Below, piece after piece: positions 28,279-37,840 of a stretch of 64,000 bases of DNA (within the stretch, counting starts at the first letter, position 1; each line of letters starts with the position of its first letter). Origin of the DNA: UBA1444 sp964521625. Its GTDB lineage: Bacteria > Bacillota > Negativicutes > UBA1444. Where the stretch lies: contig CAZFSM010000009.1 in the NCBI GenBank assembly GCA_964521625.1, positions 88,110-152,109 of the forward strand, given 5' to 3'. Both the position numbers and the translations under genes were made by a program. The notes under the pieces are model-generated. The model saw only the letters and a program-made list of their open reading frames with translations, ran no database searches and was not told where the DNA came from.

Positions 28279-29220
28279 TCAAACCCGGATCATCGAACCG
28301 ATCATTTTATTGAAACTCCAACCAGCGCCTTCTTTTTCGCCGGTTTCAACGAACTGCTGCAATACCGCATTCAATTCATCGGCATAGTGCACGATCACCG
28401 CCTCACGCGTCGCACAGCCAACCGGTGATCCTTTGTCACGCGAACCATGATGTGACAGAACGATATGCAACAATGATTTCCGTTCAGCCTCCGATAAAAA
28501 CTGGATGCTGCGGGCCGCTGCATCGATGATCAGAACCCCGGCGGTGATATGGCCGACCATATGACCATTTTCGGTGTAAGAAAAGCCGATGTCGGCGGAA
28601 ATTTCTTCGGTTTTGCCAATGTCATGCAGCAGTGCGCCGGCCACGATCATATCCTTGTCGGCGCCCGGCACAGTCGCGGCGATCGCCAGCGCGGTTTCGG
28701 CCACATCGACCGAATGTTCAAGCAAACCGCCGATATAAGCATGGTGGAACCGTTTGGCGGCCGGATTGCGAACGAACTGTTCCCAGCGGGAACCGCTGAA
28801 AATTTCGCCAAGTAGTTCACGTAATGGCGGGCGGCTGATTTGGGCAACCAATTTCAGGAATTTCTTTTTATACGCTTCCACGTCCTTCGAAGTGACCGGC
28901 AATAAATGCGAAACATCTTTACCCGGCGGCAACAAGTCGACATAATCGGCCAGAAATTGCAGTTTCCCCTCGCCGCCGTAACGGTCGGCCTGGATCTGGC
29001 CGCTGACGACAGCCGGCACCGCCTCGGTCAGTTCTTTAATCCGCGCCACTGATTCGGCGTTAAAGCAGATAAACCCCAGCGAGCCGCTCGGATCTTCCAC
29101 CGAACCCCGCACAAACCACGATCCGTTGGCGGATTGCGAACTCTTCTGGGCCCAGAGAATCACTTCCTGCTTGTCTAATCTATTGCCGACGCGAAGTTCA
29201 GCCAGTTTCAAATATTCCAC
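28279..29220 (-). CDS. yhaM: YhaM/CbfA-type 3'-5' exoribonuclease (OB fold + HD domain)
   Basis: A 313-residue protein with an N-terminal OB-fold nucleic-acid domain (residues about 10-95) and an HD phosphohydrolase domain. The HD residues are seen in HHAYIGGLLEHSVD near 165, GALLHDIGKTEE near 200 and LSHHG near 255. YhaM of Bacillus is a Mn2+-dependent 3'-5' exonuclease on RNA and ssDNA. The start is GTG with a purine-rich CAGGGCAGGGAGC just ahead. It stands upstream of rnpB on the same strand, which may be coincidence or joint RNA-processing context. Confidence 0.88.
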   Translation of the reverse strand: MEYLKLAELRVGNRLDKQEVILWAQKSSQSANGSWFVRGSVEDPSGSLGFICFNAESVARIKELTEAVPAVVSGQIQADRYGGEGKLQFLADYVDLLPPGKDVSHLLPVTSKDVEAYKKKFLKLVAQISRPPLRELLGEIFSGSRWEQFVRNPAAKRFHHAYIGGLLEHSVDVAETALAIAATVPGADKDMIVAGALLHDIGKTEEISADIGFSYTENGHMVGHITAGVLIIDAAARSIQFLSEAERKSLLHIVLSHHGSRDKGSPVGCATREAVIVHYADELNAVLQQFVETGEKEGAGWSFNKMIGSMIRV

Positions 29221-29256
29221 GCTCCCTGCCCTGATTCATTGATCGCCGCTACAAAG

Positions 29257-29289
29257 AAAAACGCGCCTGAAACGGTCAGAGCGCGTTTT
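29257..29289. terminator. Possible intrinsic terminator in the yhaM-rpsT intergenic region
   Basis: AAAACGCGC and GCGCGTTTT form a 9-bp stem around a 15-base loop, with a T-rich stretch on the plus side. It lies between divergent genes, so its target is unclear; it may stop spurious transcription towards rpsT. Confidence 0.4.
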
Positions 29290-29439
29290 CGTTTTGCTGC
29301 TGTTTCTGTTATTATTGTATCTGCTAAGACGCCCTCCCGTCAATGCGCCTAATCAGCGGTAAACCGCAGCTCTGCCGGCCAATCGGCGTTCGGTATTGAA
29401 ACAAAATTCAATTTGTCAGCAAAGAAAGCCCCATTTCCC

Positions 29440-29468
29440 TTGCATTTTCCTTGTCGGCATGCTAAAAT
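29440..29468 (+). promoter_or_regulatory. Predicted rpsT promoter
   Basis: TTGCAT, a 17-base spacer, then TAAAAT give a good sigma-A promoter about 45 bases upstream of the rpsT start. The transcript would have a short leader of roughly 38 bases. Confidence 0.65.
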
Positions 29469-29512
29469 TTTCCCCGTAACCTGTGTAACCTTTGCACAAG
29501 GAGGTGAATCCC

Positions 29513-29779
29513 TTGCCACAAATCAAATCTTCGATCCGCAGCGTAAAAACTGATGCTGAACTGCGCGCCAAAAACTTTTCCGTCAAGTCGTCGGTAAAAA
29601 CTGCTATCCGCAAAACAGCAGAAACCATTACCGCCGGTAAAACTGAAGAAGCCACGACCCTGCTTGCCAAGGCGGCAAGCAAGATCGATAAGGCTGCGTC
29701 CAAAGGCGTGCTCCATAAAAACACTGCTGCACGCAAGAAATCGCGTCTGGCCAAAAAACTCAACGCCGCTGTTAAGTAA
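29513..29779 (+). CDS. rpsT: 30S ribosomal protein S20
   Basis: An 88-residue basic protein with the S20 pattern: PQIKSSIRSVKT at the start, Ala/Lys-rich helices, and GVLHKNTAARKKSRLAKK near the C-terminus, which contacts 16S rRNA. The start is a TTG, fixed by a complete AAGGAGGTGA eight bases upstream; a longer ATG frame would read through that ribosome site. S20 genes of many bacteria use TTG, and this is thought to support autogenous control. It is convergent with holA. Confidence 0.96.
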   Translation: MPQIKSSIRSVKTDAELRAKNFSVKSSVKTAIRKTAETITAGKTEEATTLLAKAASKIDKAASKGVLHKNTAARKKSRLAKKLNAAVK

Positions 29780-29808
29780 GGCGTTCTGTTGTTATGTTTT
29801 AACACGCC

Positions 29809-29841
29809 AAACCCCTGTCCGGAGCGGACAGGGGTTTGTTT
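29809..29841 (+). terminator. rpsT intrinsic terminator
   Basis: AAACCCCTGTCC pairs with GGACAGGGGTTT (12 bp, 5-base loop), followed by GTTTTATT on the plus strand. Confidence 0.85.
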
Positions 29842-30926
29842 TATTGGCACAACTCGATGATGATCCTTTCCAAATATGGCTTGGGATCGCCGCCGGACCG
29901 AATGGCTACATTGGCGTCGGCCAGCGTCAGCAACGCTTGTTTGAGAGCGCTGTCGCGAAACGCCCGACTCTGATTAATCGTTCGCTTGGCCATGCCTGGA
30001 TTATCCGCCTTGGCGCCCAGCGCCGCAAACATTTCGGCTTCGCTGCCTCGTCGGTCCATGACCTGCCTTACCTGCCACCAACGCCTTACATTATAGGCCA
30101 GTAGGCCGATAATCTTGAGCGGTGGCTCTTTGCCGACGAACAGTTCTTCCAGCCGGGCAAGCACCTGCGCCACGTTACGCCGGGCTAACGCATCGGTCAT
30201 CGCAAATGCGGATATTTCAGGAACCGCCGCCATTACCTCGTCCAACGCCGCTTTGCTGATTACCGGATCATCGCCAACATATAACGCCGCTTTTTCGATT
30301 TCAGCCGACAAAAAACCGCGCGGAATCTGATTCATCGTGGAAATCACGGTCAACAGATGTTCCATCGCGTCCCGGTTCAACCGCTTGCCCAAACCGGCTA
30401 GATGTTCTTCCACCCACTGGCGGATTTCCTGCTCGTCGCGCGGTTTAAACGGATTCAGTTCGCGGACCTGTCCGTGTTCCGCCACCAGTTTGACCAGCTT
30501 CTTTCGCTTGTCCGCCTTGATGGCCATAAAAATCAATGTCGAATAGGCCGGCATGTTGGTAACCAGTTGCAGCAATCGCGGATCAGCGGCATCGCCGCTT
30601 TCTTTGGCCTCTGCCTCGCTGCCGGAGGAGGTGTCTGCATTGTCCGCATCTTCGCCGTCTTCGGCCTCAGCAGCTTTGCGGCGCGGCGCCTGAAACAGTT
30701 TGGAGTTCCTCACAATTACCACTTTGTGTTCGCCAAAAAACGGTGCGCTTTCCACCAGATGCAGCAGCTCCGCGACTGACGGATCAGACTCGAGCGAGGT
30801 CAGGTTAAACTCGCGTTCAGACGGATCAAGTAAACTGTCCACCAGCGTTGCCGCCATTTTTTGCACCAGATAACTTTCTTCACCGTAAAACAGATAAACC
30901 TGCGGTGTTTTTTTTATGCCGGCCAT
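29841..30926 (-). CDS. holA: DNA polymerase III subunit delta
   Basis: A 361-residue clamp-loader subunit that opens the beta clamp. It opens with the KTPQVYLFYGEESYLVQK region, has the FFGEHKVVIVRNSKLF block and a C-terminal helical domain ending in RRWWQVRQVMDRRG and the usual collar. The ATG at 30926 follows AAGGAG by nine bases; an earlier ATG overlaps that site. An odd feature is an acidic, low-complexity insert of about 30 residues (Glu/Asp/Ala/Ser-rich) near positions 85-115 that typical HolA lacks. It follows gluQ on the same strand. Confidence 0.92.
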   Translation of the reverse strand: MAGIKKTPQVYLFYGEESYLVQKMAATLVDSLLDPSEREFNLTSLESDPSVAELLHLVESAPFFGEHKVVIVRNSKLFQAPRRKAAEAEDGEDADNADTSSGSEAEAKESGDAADPRLLQLVTNMPAYSTLIFMAIKADKRKKLVKLVAEHGQVRELNPFKPRDEQEIRQWVEEHLAGLGKRLNRDAMEHLLTVISTMNQIPRGFLSAEIEKAALYVGDDPVISKAALDEVMAAVPEISAFAMTDALARRNVAQVLARLEELFVGKEPPLKIIGLLAYNVRRWWQVRQVMDRRGSEAEMFAALGAKADNPGMAKRTINQSRAFRDSALKQALLTLADANVAIRSGGDPKPYLERIIIELCQ

Positions 30927-30949
30927 GCCCCGTAGCTCCTTCATTCACT

Positions 30950-31915
30950 TCAAATAGATATCGGGAATGTATCGCCTACAACAATTGGTTTTCGTGGCAA
31001 TCGATCCAGTGAAAAAAGATCAATCAACTCAGTCGGTCGAAGCGATTCCGGGCGTTCGATAAACCCCGCCCACGCGGCCAGATGACCGATGACCTGCTCA
31101 GGCCGCACGCCTGCCTGACGCAATGCAGCGATAGCCAGCGAGCCCTGTCGTTTAGAAAGCCGGCTGCCATCCGCGCCCAACAACAACGGAACGTGGATAA
31201 AGGTAGGCGGCTGAAAGCCCAACAGTTGCCAGAGATAAATCTGCCTGGGTGTGGAGGCAAGCAAGTCGGCGCCGCGTAATACCCGAGTGATTCCCATCGC
31301 CGCGTCGTCGACCACCACTGCCAGTTGATAGGCATACACCCCGTCGGCGCGGCGAATCACGAAATCGCCGCAACTTTGTTGCAATACCTGAACCTGCGTG
31401 CCAAACACCAAATCAACAAAAGCACTCTCGACTGGCCCGACACGCAACCGGTAGGCCGCCTGCCGCTTACTCGCCGTGAATTCTGTCTGTTCGCTAGTCG
31501 AAAGCGTGGCGCAACGGCCTGAATATATTGGCTCAACCTCACCGGCATGCGGCGCTGAAGCTGCCGAACGAAGCTGCGCCCGTGAACAAAAGCAGGGGTA
31601 AAGCAATCCCTGTTTCGCCAAGAGCTCAAACGCCGCCAAATATATGGGCGATCGTTCACTTTGAATATACGGAGCGAAATCTCCCGGTCGGTCCGGTCCT
31701 TCGTCCCAGTCCAACCCCAACCAGCGCAGGTCCTCCAGCAATCCTTCGGCATACTCTGCACGGCTGCGGTCCGGATCGAGGTCTTCCATCCGCAGCACCA
31801 TCGTACCGCCCAGTTTACGAATATCCAGCCAGGCCAGCAGTGCGGTCCAGGCATTGCCGAGGTGCATCCTTCCCGAAGGACTGGGGGCAAAGCGACCGCG
31901 TGGTTTCTGATTCAC
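30950..31915 (-). CDS. gluQ: Glutamyl-Q tRNA(Asp) synthetase
   Basis: A 321-residue class I synthetase fragment lacking the anticodon-binding domain. It shows GRFAPSPSGRMHLGN (HIGH-like), a Zn-site region with PCFCSRAQL and YSGRC, and SRLSKRQGS (KMSKS-like) near residue 250. GluQ charges glutamate onto the queuosine of tRNA-Asp, giving glutamyl-queuosine. The start is GTG. GluQ is mainly known from Proteobacteria; in Firmicutes it is uncommon, so its presence fits Negativicutes. It is in line with holA. Confidence 0.9.
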   Translation of the reverse strand: MNQKPRGRFAPSPSGRMHLGNAWTALLAWLDIRKLGGTMVLRMEDLDPDRSRAEYAEGLLEDLRWLGLDWDEGPDRPGDFAPYIQSERSPIYLAAFELLAKQGLLYPCFCSRAQLRSAASAPHAGEVEPIYSGRCATLSTSEQTEFTASKRQAAYRLRVGPVESAFVDLVFGTQVQVLQQSCGDFVIRRADGVYAYQLAVVVDDAAMGITRVLRGADLLASTPRQIYLWQLLGFQPPTFIHVPLLLGADGSRLSKRQGSLAIAALRQAGVRPEQVIGHLAAWAGFIERPESLRPTELIDLFSLDRLPRKPIVVGDTFPISI

Positions 31916-32051
31916 ATTTATCCCGTCCTAATTCTCATGTTATTAGGGAAACACTGAATAATTCCGAGCATTGTTGTTTTTCACCTAAATTCGTACCGTC
32001 ATGCAGCAGCTACCTAACTGACTAAAAAGCTCCATCCGTCGCATTAGTCCT

Positions 32052-32078
32052 AAAATCAACTTCCCTGTTGATTTTTTC
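32052..32078. terminator. Possible weak terminator downstream of comEC
   Basis: AAAATCAAC and GTTGATTTT form a stem around TTCCCT. A six-T run follows on the plus side and a four-T run on the minus side. It lies about 100 bases past the comEC stop. The rest of the 264-base gap between comEC and gluQ is AT-rich with nothing recognisable. Confidence 0.4.
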
Positions 32079-32179
32079 GTAATTATCGCTGCATTGACGA
32101 CGAATTATACGGTTCAAATCAAATATGCTCTTCATTATTTCATTGTTTCCTTATTCTTTCGTGATAAATTAGTGTTTCC

Positions 32180-34594
32180 TTAGTGCGCCGTTCGCTGAAA
32201 CGATAGGGTTTTTCCGTCACTGCGAAATACGACAGCGCCATCCCTGTCTGTTCGAAGCAGCAGAACCGGCTGTTCAGTCAGCCGGCGAACGGTTTCCGGC
32301 GCCGGGTGACCAAATCGGTTGTCAGCGCCGACGGAAATAACGGCATATTGCGGTGCAACCCGATTGAGGAACACAGCCTGGGTAGACTTGCGACCGCCGT
32401 GGTGCCCCACTTTCAATACCGTCGACTGTAACAGCGCTTCCTGCATTAACTTCTTTTCGCTCTCCCCCTCCAAATCTCCTGTCAGCAAAAAACTGTGTCG
32501 TCCATATTCAACCTGCACGATTGTGGATTGTCCATTTTCCGAGGCGCTTGCTGTTTTGGTATGATCGGCCGGATTCTCGGAAAGTTCGCCAACCTGTAGC
32601 AACTGAAACCGAATCCCGTCAAGCTGGATTTCAGCCAACCCGTCGGGCGTTCGCAGATTGCGAAATTGCATCGCCTGCTGCAAATGCAAGATCGCTGTTG
32701 GCAGCGGGTCCTCCAGCCGCACCATCGCTTGCCGGACGCCAATGAATGCCGCGACTGCCGCCGCCCCCCCGGCATGGTCCTGGTGGTTGTGGGTCAGAAT
32801 CAGCCAGTCAATCTGACTGACGCCATAATGCCGCAAATACGGCGCCACTACCCGTTCTCCCACATCAAAATCATTCTGTGCGCCCAGCGCGCCTCCGGTA
32901 TCAACCAAGACGGCCCGCCGATTCGGGGTGATGATCAGCGTCGCATCACCCTGACCCACATCAATGAAGTGAACTTGCAACGGACCGGGGCGCAGGTTAA
33001 ACCAGGACATAGCGATTAGCAGCAGCAACCCCAGCCCCGCTGACAGATACGGTCGCCGGCAGACCCCTCGCCAGAAAGTGGCCGGCCCCAGCCCCCATTT
33101 CGCGCCCAGCCCGCAGCTCCACAATACAACGATATAATAAACCGTGCTCCCGACGATGTTGAACGCTGGTAATAGAAGCGTTCCGCCCGGCAACCGACAG
33201 AGGAAGCGGTTCAGTTCCACCCCCAGGCCCAATAGCAAACTGATGCCAACAAACATAATCTGTGCCAGCGGCGCCACGCCGCCGGCCAAAACGGCAGCGA
33301 ACAGCCCAAGTACAATCACCGCTTCCAATAGCGGCGCCACCAGTAGGTTTGCAACCAATGAAATCAGCGGAAATGTGCCAAAATACCAGGCTATGAAAGG
33401 GATGACAGCGAGCTGGGCCGCTAACGTGGCCGCCAACGCCTGGGCAATGGATTCGTGCAGCACGACGCGCAGCCAATTGAGCAGCAGCGGCTGAAAATAC
33501 AACAGACCTGCCGTACAGCCGATCGATAATTGGAAACTGATATCAAACAGGTTGCGTGGCTCAACAACCAGCATGCCCAGTACAGCCAGTGCCAAGGCTC
33601 TTTTAGCGGACGCACGACGCCCCAGTGCAAGCGCTGCCATACAAATTAGTCCCATGACCACCGAACGGATAACTGGCGCGGAAAAGCCGCTCAAAAATCC
33701 ATAGCCAAACATTGCGAGCGCAGCAATTAGCGAACTCCAGCGGTCATTGAGCCCCAACCGCCCGGTCAGCCAGAAAACCACACTGGCCAGTAACGCGATA
33801 TGCGCGCCGGAGACCGATAAAATATGGACAATTCCCGTCGCGGCAAACTCCCGTACCGTCTGCCGCTCAATTCCGTCATAGCCGCCAAACAGCATTCCCA
33901 TAATCAATGCGGCATCCTGGTTCGGCATGGCCTGCAGCATCGTATCCCTGAGTTTGTCCCGCCAACGCTCAAGCCGCGCCAGCATAGACTCTACGCGCAC
34001 ATGTCGAGCGACCTTAAAGGTTCCCGGCGCCAGTGACAGTCTGGCATCAACTCCCTGAGCCGCAAGCGCAGCCCGGCGATCCGGTTGGCCCGGGTTTTGA
34101 TAGGAATTCAGCAAACGGAGCTTGCCGGTTGCTACAACGGCATCGCCTGCTGCTGCTTCCGGCAACGGACCATCTTGCCGGACAGTCAATGATACACCGC
34201 CAGTTGCAGACTTTGGCAAAGCACTGCTGCCATGCACCTGTACACTATCGACCGCAATCCGGTAGCGTACCAGCCATTCTCCTGGCAGTCCGGGCGAAAC
34301 ACGCGGCGCCGTCAAAACAGTTCCGTGAATGCTGACCGTCTCGCCCGCCCAGTTTAACAAGGAATGCGGCGGCAGCTGGCTGGCCCAGCCGAAACGCAGA
34401 ATCCCCGCCGCAAACCAGGCCAGCCAAAACGCCGCCAGCAAACAGCGTTTTTGCGGGCGCACATGAATCCGGTTAAATAAAAATACAAGCACTAGCAGGA
34501 TCCCGCCGGCAAACAATAACAACACCGGCAGCGAATGATCCGGATGGTCGGCGGCCCAGATCCCAAGTGAGAAAGCGATTGTCTGGCTTACCAC
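32180..34594 (-). CDS. comEC: DNA internalisation competence protein ComEC/Rec2
   Basis: An 804-residue polytopic membrane protein that forms the channel for transforming ssDNA. Three parts are visible: an N-terminal OB-like DUF4131 region (residues about 40-190), the competence membrane domain (about 220-500, with ATGIVHILSVSGAHIALLA), and a C-terminal metallo-beta-lactamase nuclease domain with LTHNHQDHAGG near 600. The full length and intact metal motif suggest a working protein. The GTG start overlaps the comEA stop, and no clear ribosome site is seen, so translation is probably coupled. Confidence 0.95.
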   Translation of the reverse strand: MVSQTIAFSLGIWAADHPDHSLPVLLLFAGGILLVLVFLFNRIHVRPQKRCLLAAFWLAWFAAGILRFGWASQLPPHSLLNWAGETVSIHGTVLTAPRVSPGLPGEWLVRYRIAVDSVQVHGSSALPKSATGGVSLTVRQDGPLPEAAAGDAVVATGKLRLLNSYQNPGQPDRRAALAAQGVDARLSLAPGTFKVARHVRVESMLARLERWRDKLRDTMLQAMPNQDAALIMGMLFGGYDGIERQTVREFAATGIVHILSVSGAHIALLASVVFWLTGRLGLNDRWSSLIAALAMFGYGFLSGFSAPVIRSVVMGLICMAALALGRRASAKRALALAVLGMLVVEPRNLFDISFQLSIGCTAGLLYFQPLLLNWLRVVLHESIAQALAATLAAQLAVIPFIAWYFGTFPLISLVANLLVAPLLEAVIVLGLFAAVLAGGVAPLAQIMFVGISLLLGLGVELNRFLCRLPGGTLLLPAFNIVGSTVYYIVVLWSCGLGAKWGLGPATFWRGVCRRPYLSAGLGLLLLIAMSWFNLRPGPLQVHFIDVGQGDATLIITPNRRAVLVDTGGALGAQNDFDVGERVVAPYLRHYGVSQIDWLILTHNHQDHAGGAAAVAAFIGVRQAMVRLEDPLPTAILHLQQAMQFRNLRTPDGLAEIQLDGIRFQLLQVGELSENPADHTKTASASENGQSTIVQVEYGRHSFLLTGDLEGESEKKLMQEALLQSTVLKVGHHGGRKSTQAVFLNRVAPQYAVISVGADNRFGHPAPETVRRLTEQPVLLLRTDRDGAVVFRSDGKTLSFQRTAH

Positions 34595-35232
34595 ACGATT
34601 TTATCTTTCAGTTTTTCGTACTTCGCTTCGCCAAGGCCTTTAACATTCTTCAGATCGGCCCCCTCTTTAAACGGTCCATTCGCGTTCCGGTATTCTACTA
34701 TACGGCCCGCCATCGCCGGCCCTACGCCGGGCAATTTATCCAGCTCAGCCGCCGTTGCTGTGTTGATGTTGATTTTGCTTTCTGTTGGCGAATTTTTCGC
34801 TGCTGACTGAGCCGCAGGCGTAGCCGGGTAGGCAGGCGTCGCCGCTGCAGACGAGTCCAACGGTCTGCCCGGAATATGGACCTGCATCCCATCCTTTACC
34901 GGTTGGGCCAAGTTTATTTTGGTTATATCCGCTCCCTGCAACAGCCCGCCGGCCGCGTTCACTGCATCAAGCACCCGAACTCCGACAGGCACTTTCAGCA
35001 CGCCCGGATGACTGACCAAGCCGCTCACATAGACCACGATTTCCGCTGGCGGTTTGTGCGCAGCTTCAGCATTGCCGGGCTTAGCAACCAAAGTCGCGTG
35101 CTCCGGAGACGAGGTCTTCTGCCACCAGCCTATGCCGCTGAATAGCACAATAGCCGCAACAATCAGGCCGAGTATTCTGCGTTTTTGCTTCTGTGTTGCC
35201 TCTTGTTCCGCCATTTCGTCCACTTTTCTCAT
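34588..35232 (-). CDS. comEA: Competence protein ComEA (helix-hairpin-helix DNA receptor)
   Basis: About 214 residues. One N-terminal membrane segment (ILGLIVAAIVLFSGIGWW) anchors the protein. A SLBB-like domain follows (IVVYVSGLVSHPGVLKVP), then a low-complexity Ala/Pro linker, and a C-terminal helix-hairpin-helix pair (ININTATAAELDKLPGVGP and VKGLGEAKYEKL). ComEA binds dsDNA outside the membrane and hands it to ComEC. The ATG after GGAGGAGGGAACGAA was used instead of a longer frame running into the leuS terminator. Confidence 0.94.
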   Translation of the reverse strand: MRKVDEMAEQEATQKQKRRILGLIVAAIVLFSGIGWWQKTSSPEHATLVAKPGNAEAAHKPPAEIVVYVSGLVSHPGVLKVPVGVRVLDAVNAAGGLLQGADITKINLAQPVKDGMQVHIPGRPLDSSAAATPAYPATPAAQSAAKNSPTESKININTATAAELDKLPGVGPAMAGRIVEYRNANGPFKEGADLKNVKGLGEAKYEKLKDKIVW

Positions 35233-35261
35233 TTCGTTCCCTCCTCCGTGTTTTTTAACAT

Positions 35262-35290
35262 AAAAAAACCGGTCTGTGCTAACAGACCGG
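35262..35290 (-). terminator. leuS intrinsic terminator
   Basis: On the minus strand CCGGTCTGT pairs with ACAGACCGG around a TAGC loop and is followed by seven T residues. It separates leuS from comEA. Confidence 0.85.
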
Positions 35291-35342
35291 CGCAGAGAAC
35301 CATATAGCATGTCGGCTGATGCCGATTTTGGCGACGCAGACT

Positions 35343-37823
35343 TTACTTGATCACGATGTTGACCAGTTTATTGGGAACGGCAATCACTTTGACAACAGTT
35401 TTTCCTTCAATCAGCTGTTGCACTTTTTCCTGTTGCAGTGCGACTTTTTCCAGTTCAGCGCTGCTCAGCTCCGACGGCACCGTCAATTTGTCGCGCACCT
35501 TGCCGTTGATTTGCACCACGATTTCAACCGCATCAGTTTTGATCGCTTCCGCATCCCACTTGGGCCAGGTTTGCTGATGAATACTGTCGGCATGCTCCAG
35601 CTGATGCCAAATCTCCTCGGTAATATGCGGCGCAAACGGCGCCAATAGACGCAGCAACGCATCGATCGTTTCGCGCAGCAACGCCGGGTGGACGGTTGCC
35701 GCCGCATCCCGGTAGGCGTGCATCGCGTTGACCAGTTCCATGATCGAGCTGATGGCGGTGTTGAAATTAAACCGGTCCGCCACATCATCCGTTACCTTGC
35801 GAATCGTCGCATGCAAAGCCCGGCGCAGTTCTTTTTCGTTGGCATCGAGAGTTGTTGGGTCATAGTTGGTAGGAGCGCCGAGCGTCGCGTCGGCAAAGTG
35901 CTGAACGATACGCCACAAACGGCCGAGGAAGCGGGCAGCCCCCTCGACGCCCTGATCGCTCCACTCCAGATCGCGTTCCGGCGGCGAAGCAAACAGGATA
36001 AACAGCCGAGCCGTATCGGCGCCATATTTTTTCACGATCTCTTCCGGTGAAACGATGTTGCCCTTGGATTTGGACATCTTCGCGCCGTCTTTGATGACCA
36101 TGCCCTGTGTCAGTAGGTTTTTGAACGGCTCATCCGTATCAACCAGACCGGCGTCCTTGAGAACTTTGGTAAAAAAACGCGAATAGAGCAGATGCAGAAT
36201 CGCATGCTCAATCCCGCCGATGTATTGGTCGACCGGCGTCCAGTAGTTGCATTTGTTGGTCTCCCAAGGCACCTTGGTATTGCGTGGGTCGGTATAGCGG
36301 AAATAATACCAAGAGGAGCAGATAAAAGTGTCCATCGTATCGGTTTCACGGCGGGCCGGTTTGCCGCATTTTGGACACTGACAATTTACAAATTCCGCAA
36401 CCGAAGCCAGCGGTGACACAGAACCAGCATCAAAACGCACATTCTCCGGTAACCTGATGGGCAGTTCTTCTTTCGGTGCGGCAACGGCGCCGCAATCTTC
36501 ACAATAGATGATCGGAATTGGCGCACCCCAATAGCGTTGGCGTGAAATCAACCAGTCGCGTAGCCGGTACGTCACCCGACGGCGGCCAACACCCTGTTCT
36601 TCCAACCAATCCGCCATTTTCCCTTTGGCAGTTTCATTTTCCAGTCCATCAAACTGGCCGGAATTCACCATCACACCAGTTCCACCATAGGCGCCGTCCA
36701 TCGTGGCGATGGTCAGCGGTGTGGCTGGCATCTGTACCACCAGTCGTTTTTCCAGTCCATACTTTGTTGCAAACGCCCAGTCGCGTTCATCGTGGGCCGG
36801 TACGCCCATGACCGCGCCAGTGCCATATTCAAATAGAACATAATTGGCGACCCAAATTGGGACCCGCTCTCCATTGAAAGGGTTCACGGCATAAGCGCCG
36901 GTAAACATGCCCTCTTTTTCCACATCAGTTGCAGTCCGATTGATTTCGCTCAGGTTGCGGACTCTTTCGACAAATGCACGCACTGCCGGGGCAGCCGGTT
37001 TGCCCTCGATCAGTTTTTCTACCAGCGGATGCTCCGGCGCGAGCACAACATACGTCACGCCGAACGAAGTATCCTGCCGGGTTGTATAGACAGGAATCTT
37101 TTCGCCCAGTTCCGGTACATCAAAGCTAAATTCGGCCCCTTCGCTGCGACCGATCCAGTTTTCCTGCATGGTACGGACCCGCTCCGGCCAGCCGCCCAGC
37201 AGATCAAGATCTTTCAGCAAGCGGTCGGCATAGTCGGTAATCTTAAGAAACCACTGTTCGAGTTCCTTCTTAACCACAACCGAATTACAACGCCAACAGT
37301 TTCCGTCGATGACCTGTTCATTGGCCAACACGGTATTACATTCCTCGCACCAGTTGACCGCCGCCTTCTTCTTATAAGCGAGGCCCCGTTCAAAGAACAA
37401 CAGAAACAACCATTGGGTCCAACGATAATATTCCGGATGGCAGGTCGCCACCTCGCGGTCCCAGTCGTAGGAAAGCCCCAGCTCTTGTTGCTGCCGTCGC
37501 ATATTGGCAATATTGCTCCAGGTCCACTCCGCCGGATGAACCTTGTTTTTGATCGCAGCATTTTCCGCCGGCATGCCGAACGCATCCCAGCCCATCGGAT
37601 GCAGCACATTATAACCGCGCATTTTCTGGAATCGCGCCACAACGTCGCCGATCGAATAATTGCGGACATGACCCATGTGCAAAGCGCCGGAAGGATAAGG
37701 GAACATTTCCAGTACATAATATTCCGGTTTGGTCCGATCCACTTCCGTATGGAATGCACCGGAATCTGCCCAGATTTTTTGCCACTTGGGCTCAATCTCT
37801 CGCGGGGCGTACTTCTCGTTCAT
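35343..37823 (-). CDS. leuS: Leucyl-tRNA synthetase
   Basis: An 826-residue class I synthetase. The HIGH motif is HMGH at residues 49-52 in PYPSGALHMGHVRN. A CP1 editing domain follows (GTGAVMGVPAHDERDW contains the conserved editing Asp), then a zinc-like CxxC insertion (CEDCGAVAAP, CQCPKCGKP) and KMSKS in DGAKMSKSKGNIVSPEE. The chosen ATG follows GAGGAGG by six bases. A strong promoter overlaps the end of the upstream c-di-GMP gene, and a terminator-like hairpin lies in the 63-base leader. Confidence 0.97.
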   Translation of the reverse strand: MNEKYAPREIEPKWQKIWADSGAFHTEVDRTKPEYYVLEMFPYPSGALHMGHVRNYSIGDVVARFQKMRGYNVLHPMGWDAFGMPAENAAIKNKVHPAEWTWSNIANMRRQQQELGLSYDWDREVATCHPEYYRWTQWLFLLFFERGLAYKKKAAVNWCEECNTVLANEQVIDGNCWRCNSVVVKKELEQWFLKITDYADRLLKDLDLLGGWPERVRTMQENWIGRSEGAEFSFDVPELGEKIPVYTTRQDTSFGVTYVVLAPEHPLVEKLIEGKPAAPAVRAFVERVRNLSEINRTATDVEKEGMFTGAYAVNPFNGERVPIWVANYVLFEYGTGAVMGVPAHDERDWAFATKYGLEKRLVVQMPATPLTIATMDGAYGGTGVMVNSGQFDGLENETAKGKMADWLEEQGVGRRRVTYRLRDWLISRQRYWGAPIPIIYCEDCGAVAAPKEELPIRLPENVRFDAGSVSPLASVAEFVNCQCPKCGKPARRETDTMDTFICSSWYYFRYTDPRNTKVPWETNKCNYWTPVDQYIGGIEHAILHLLYSRFFTKVLKDAGLVDTDEPFKNLLTQGMVIKDGAKMSKSKGNIVSPEEIVKKYGADTARLFILFASPPERDLEWSDQGVEGAARFLGRLWRIVQHFADATLGAPTNYDPTTLDANEKELRRALHATIRKVTDDVADRFNFNTAISSIMELVNAMHAYRDAAATVHPALLRETIDALLRLLAPFAPHITEEIWHQLEHADSIHQQTWPKWDAEAIKTDAVEIVVQINGKVRDKLTVPSELSSAELEKVALQQEKVQQLIEGKTVVKVIAVPNKLVNIVIK

Positions 37824-37840
37824 CAACATCCTCCTCAAAC

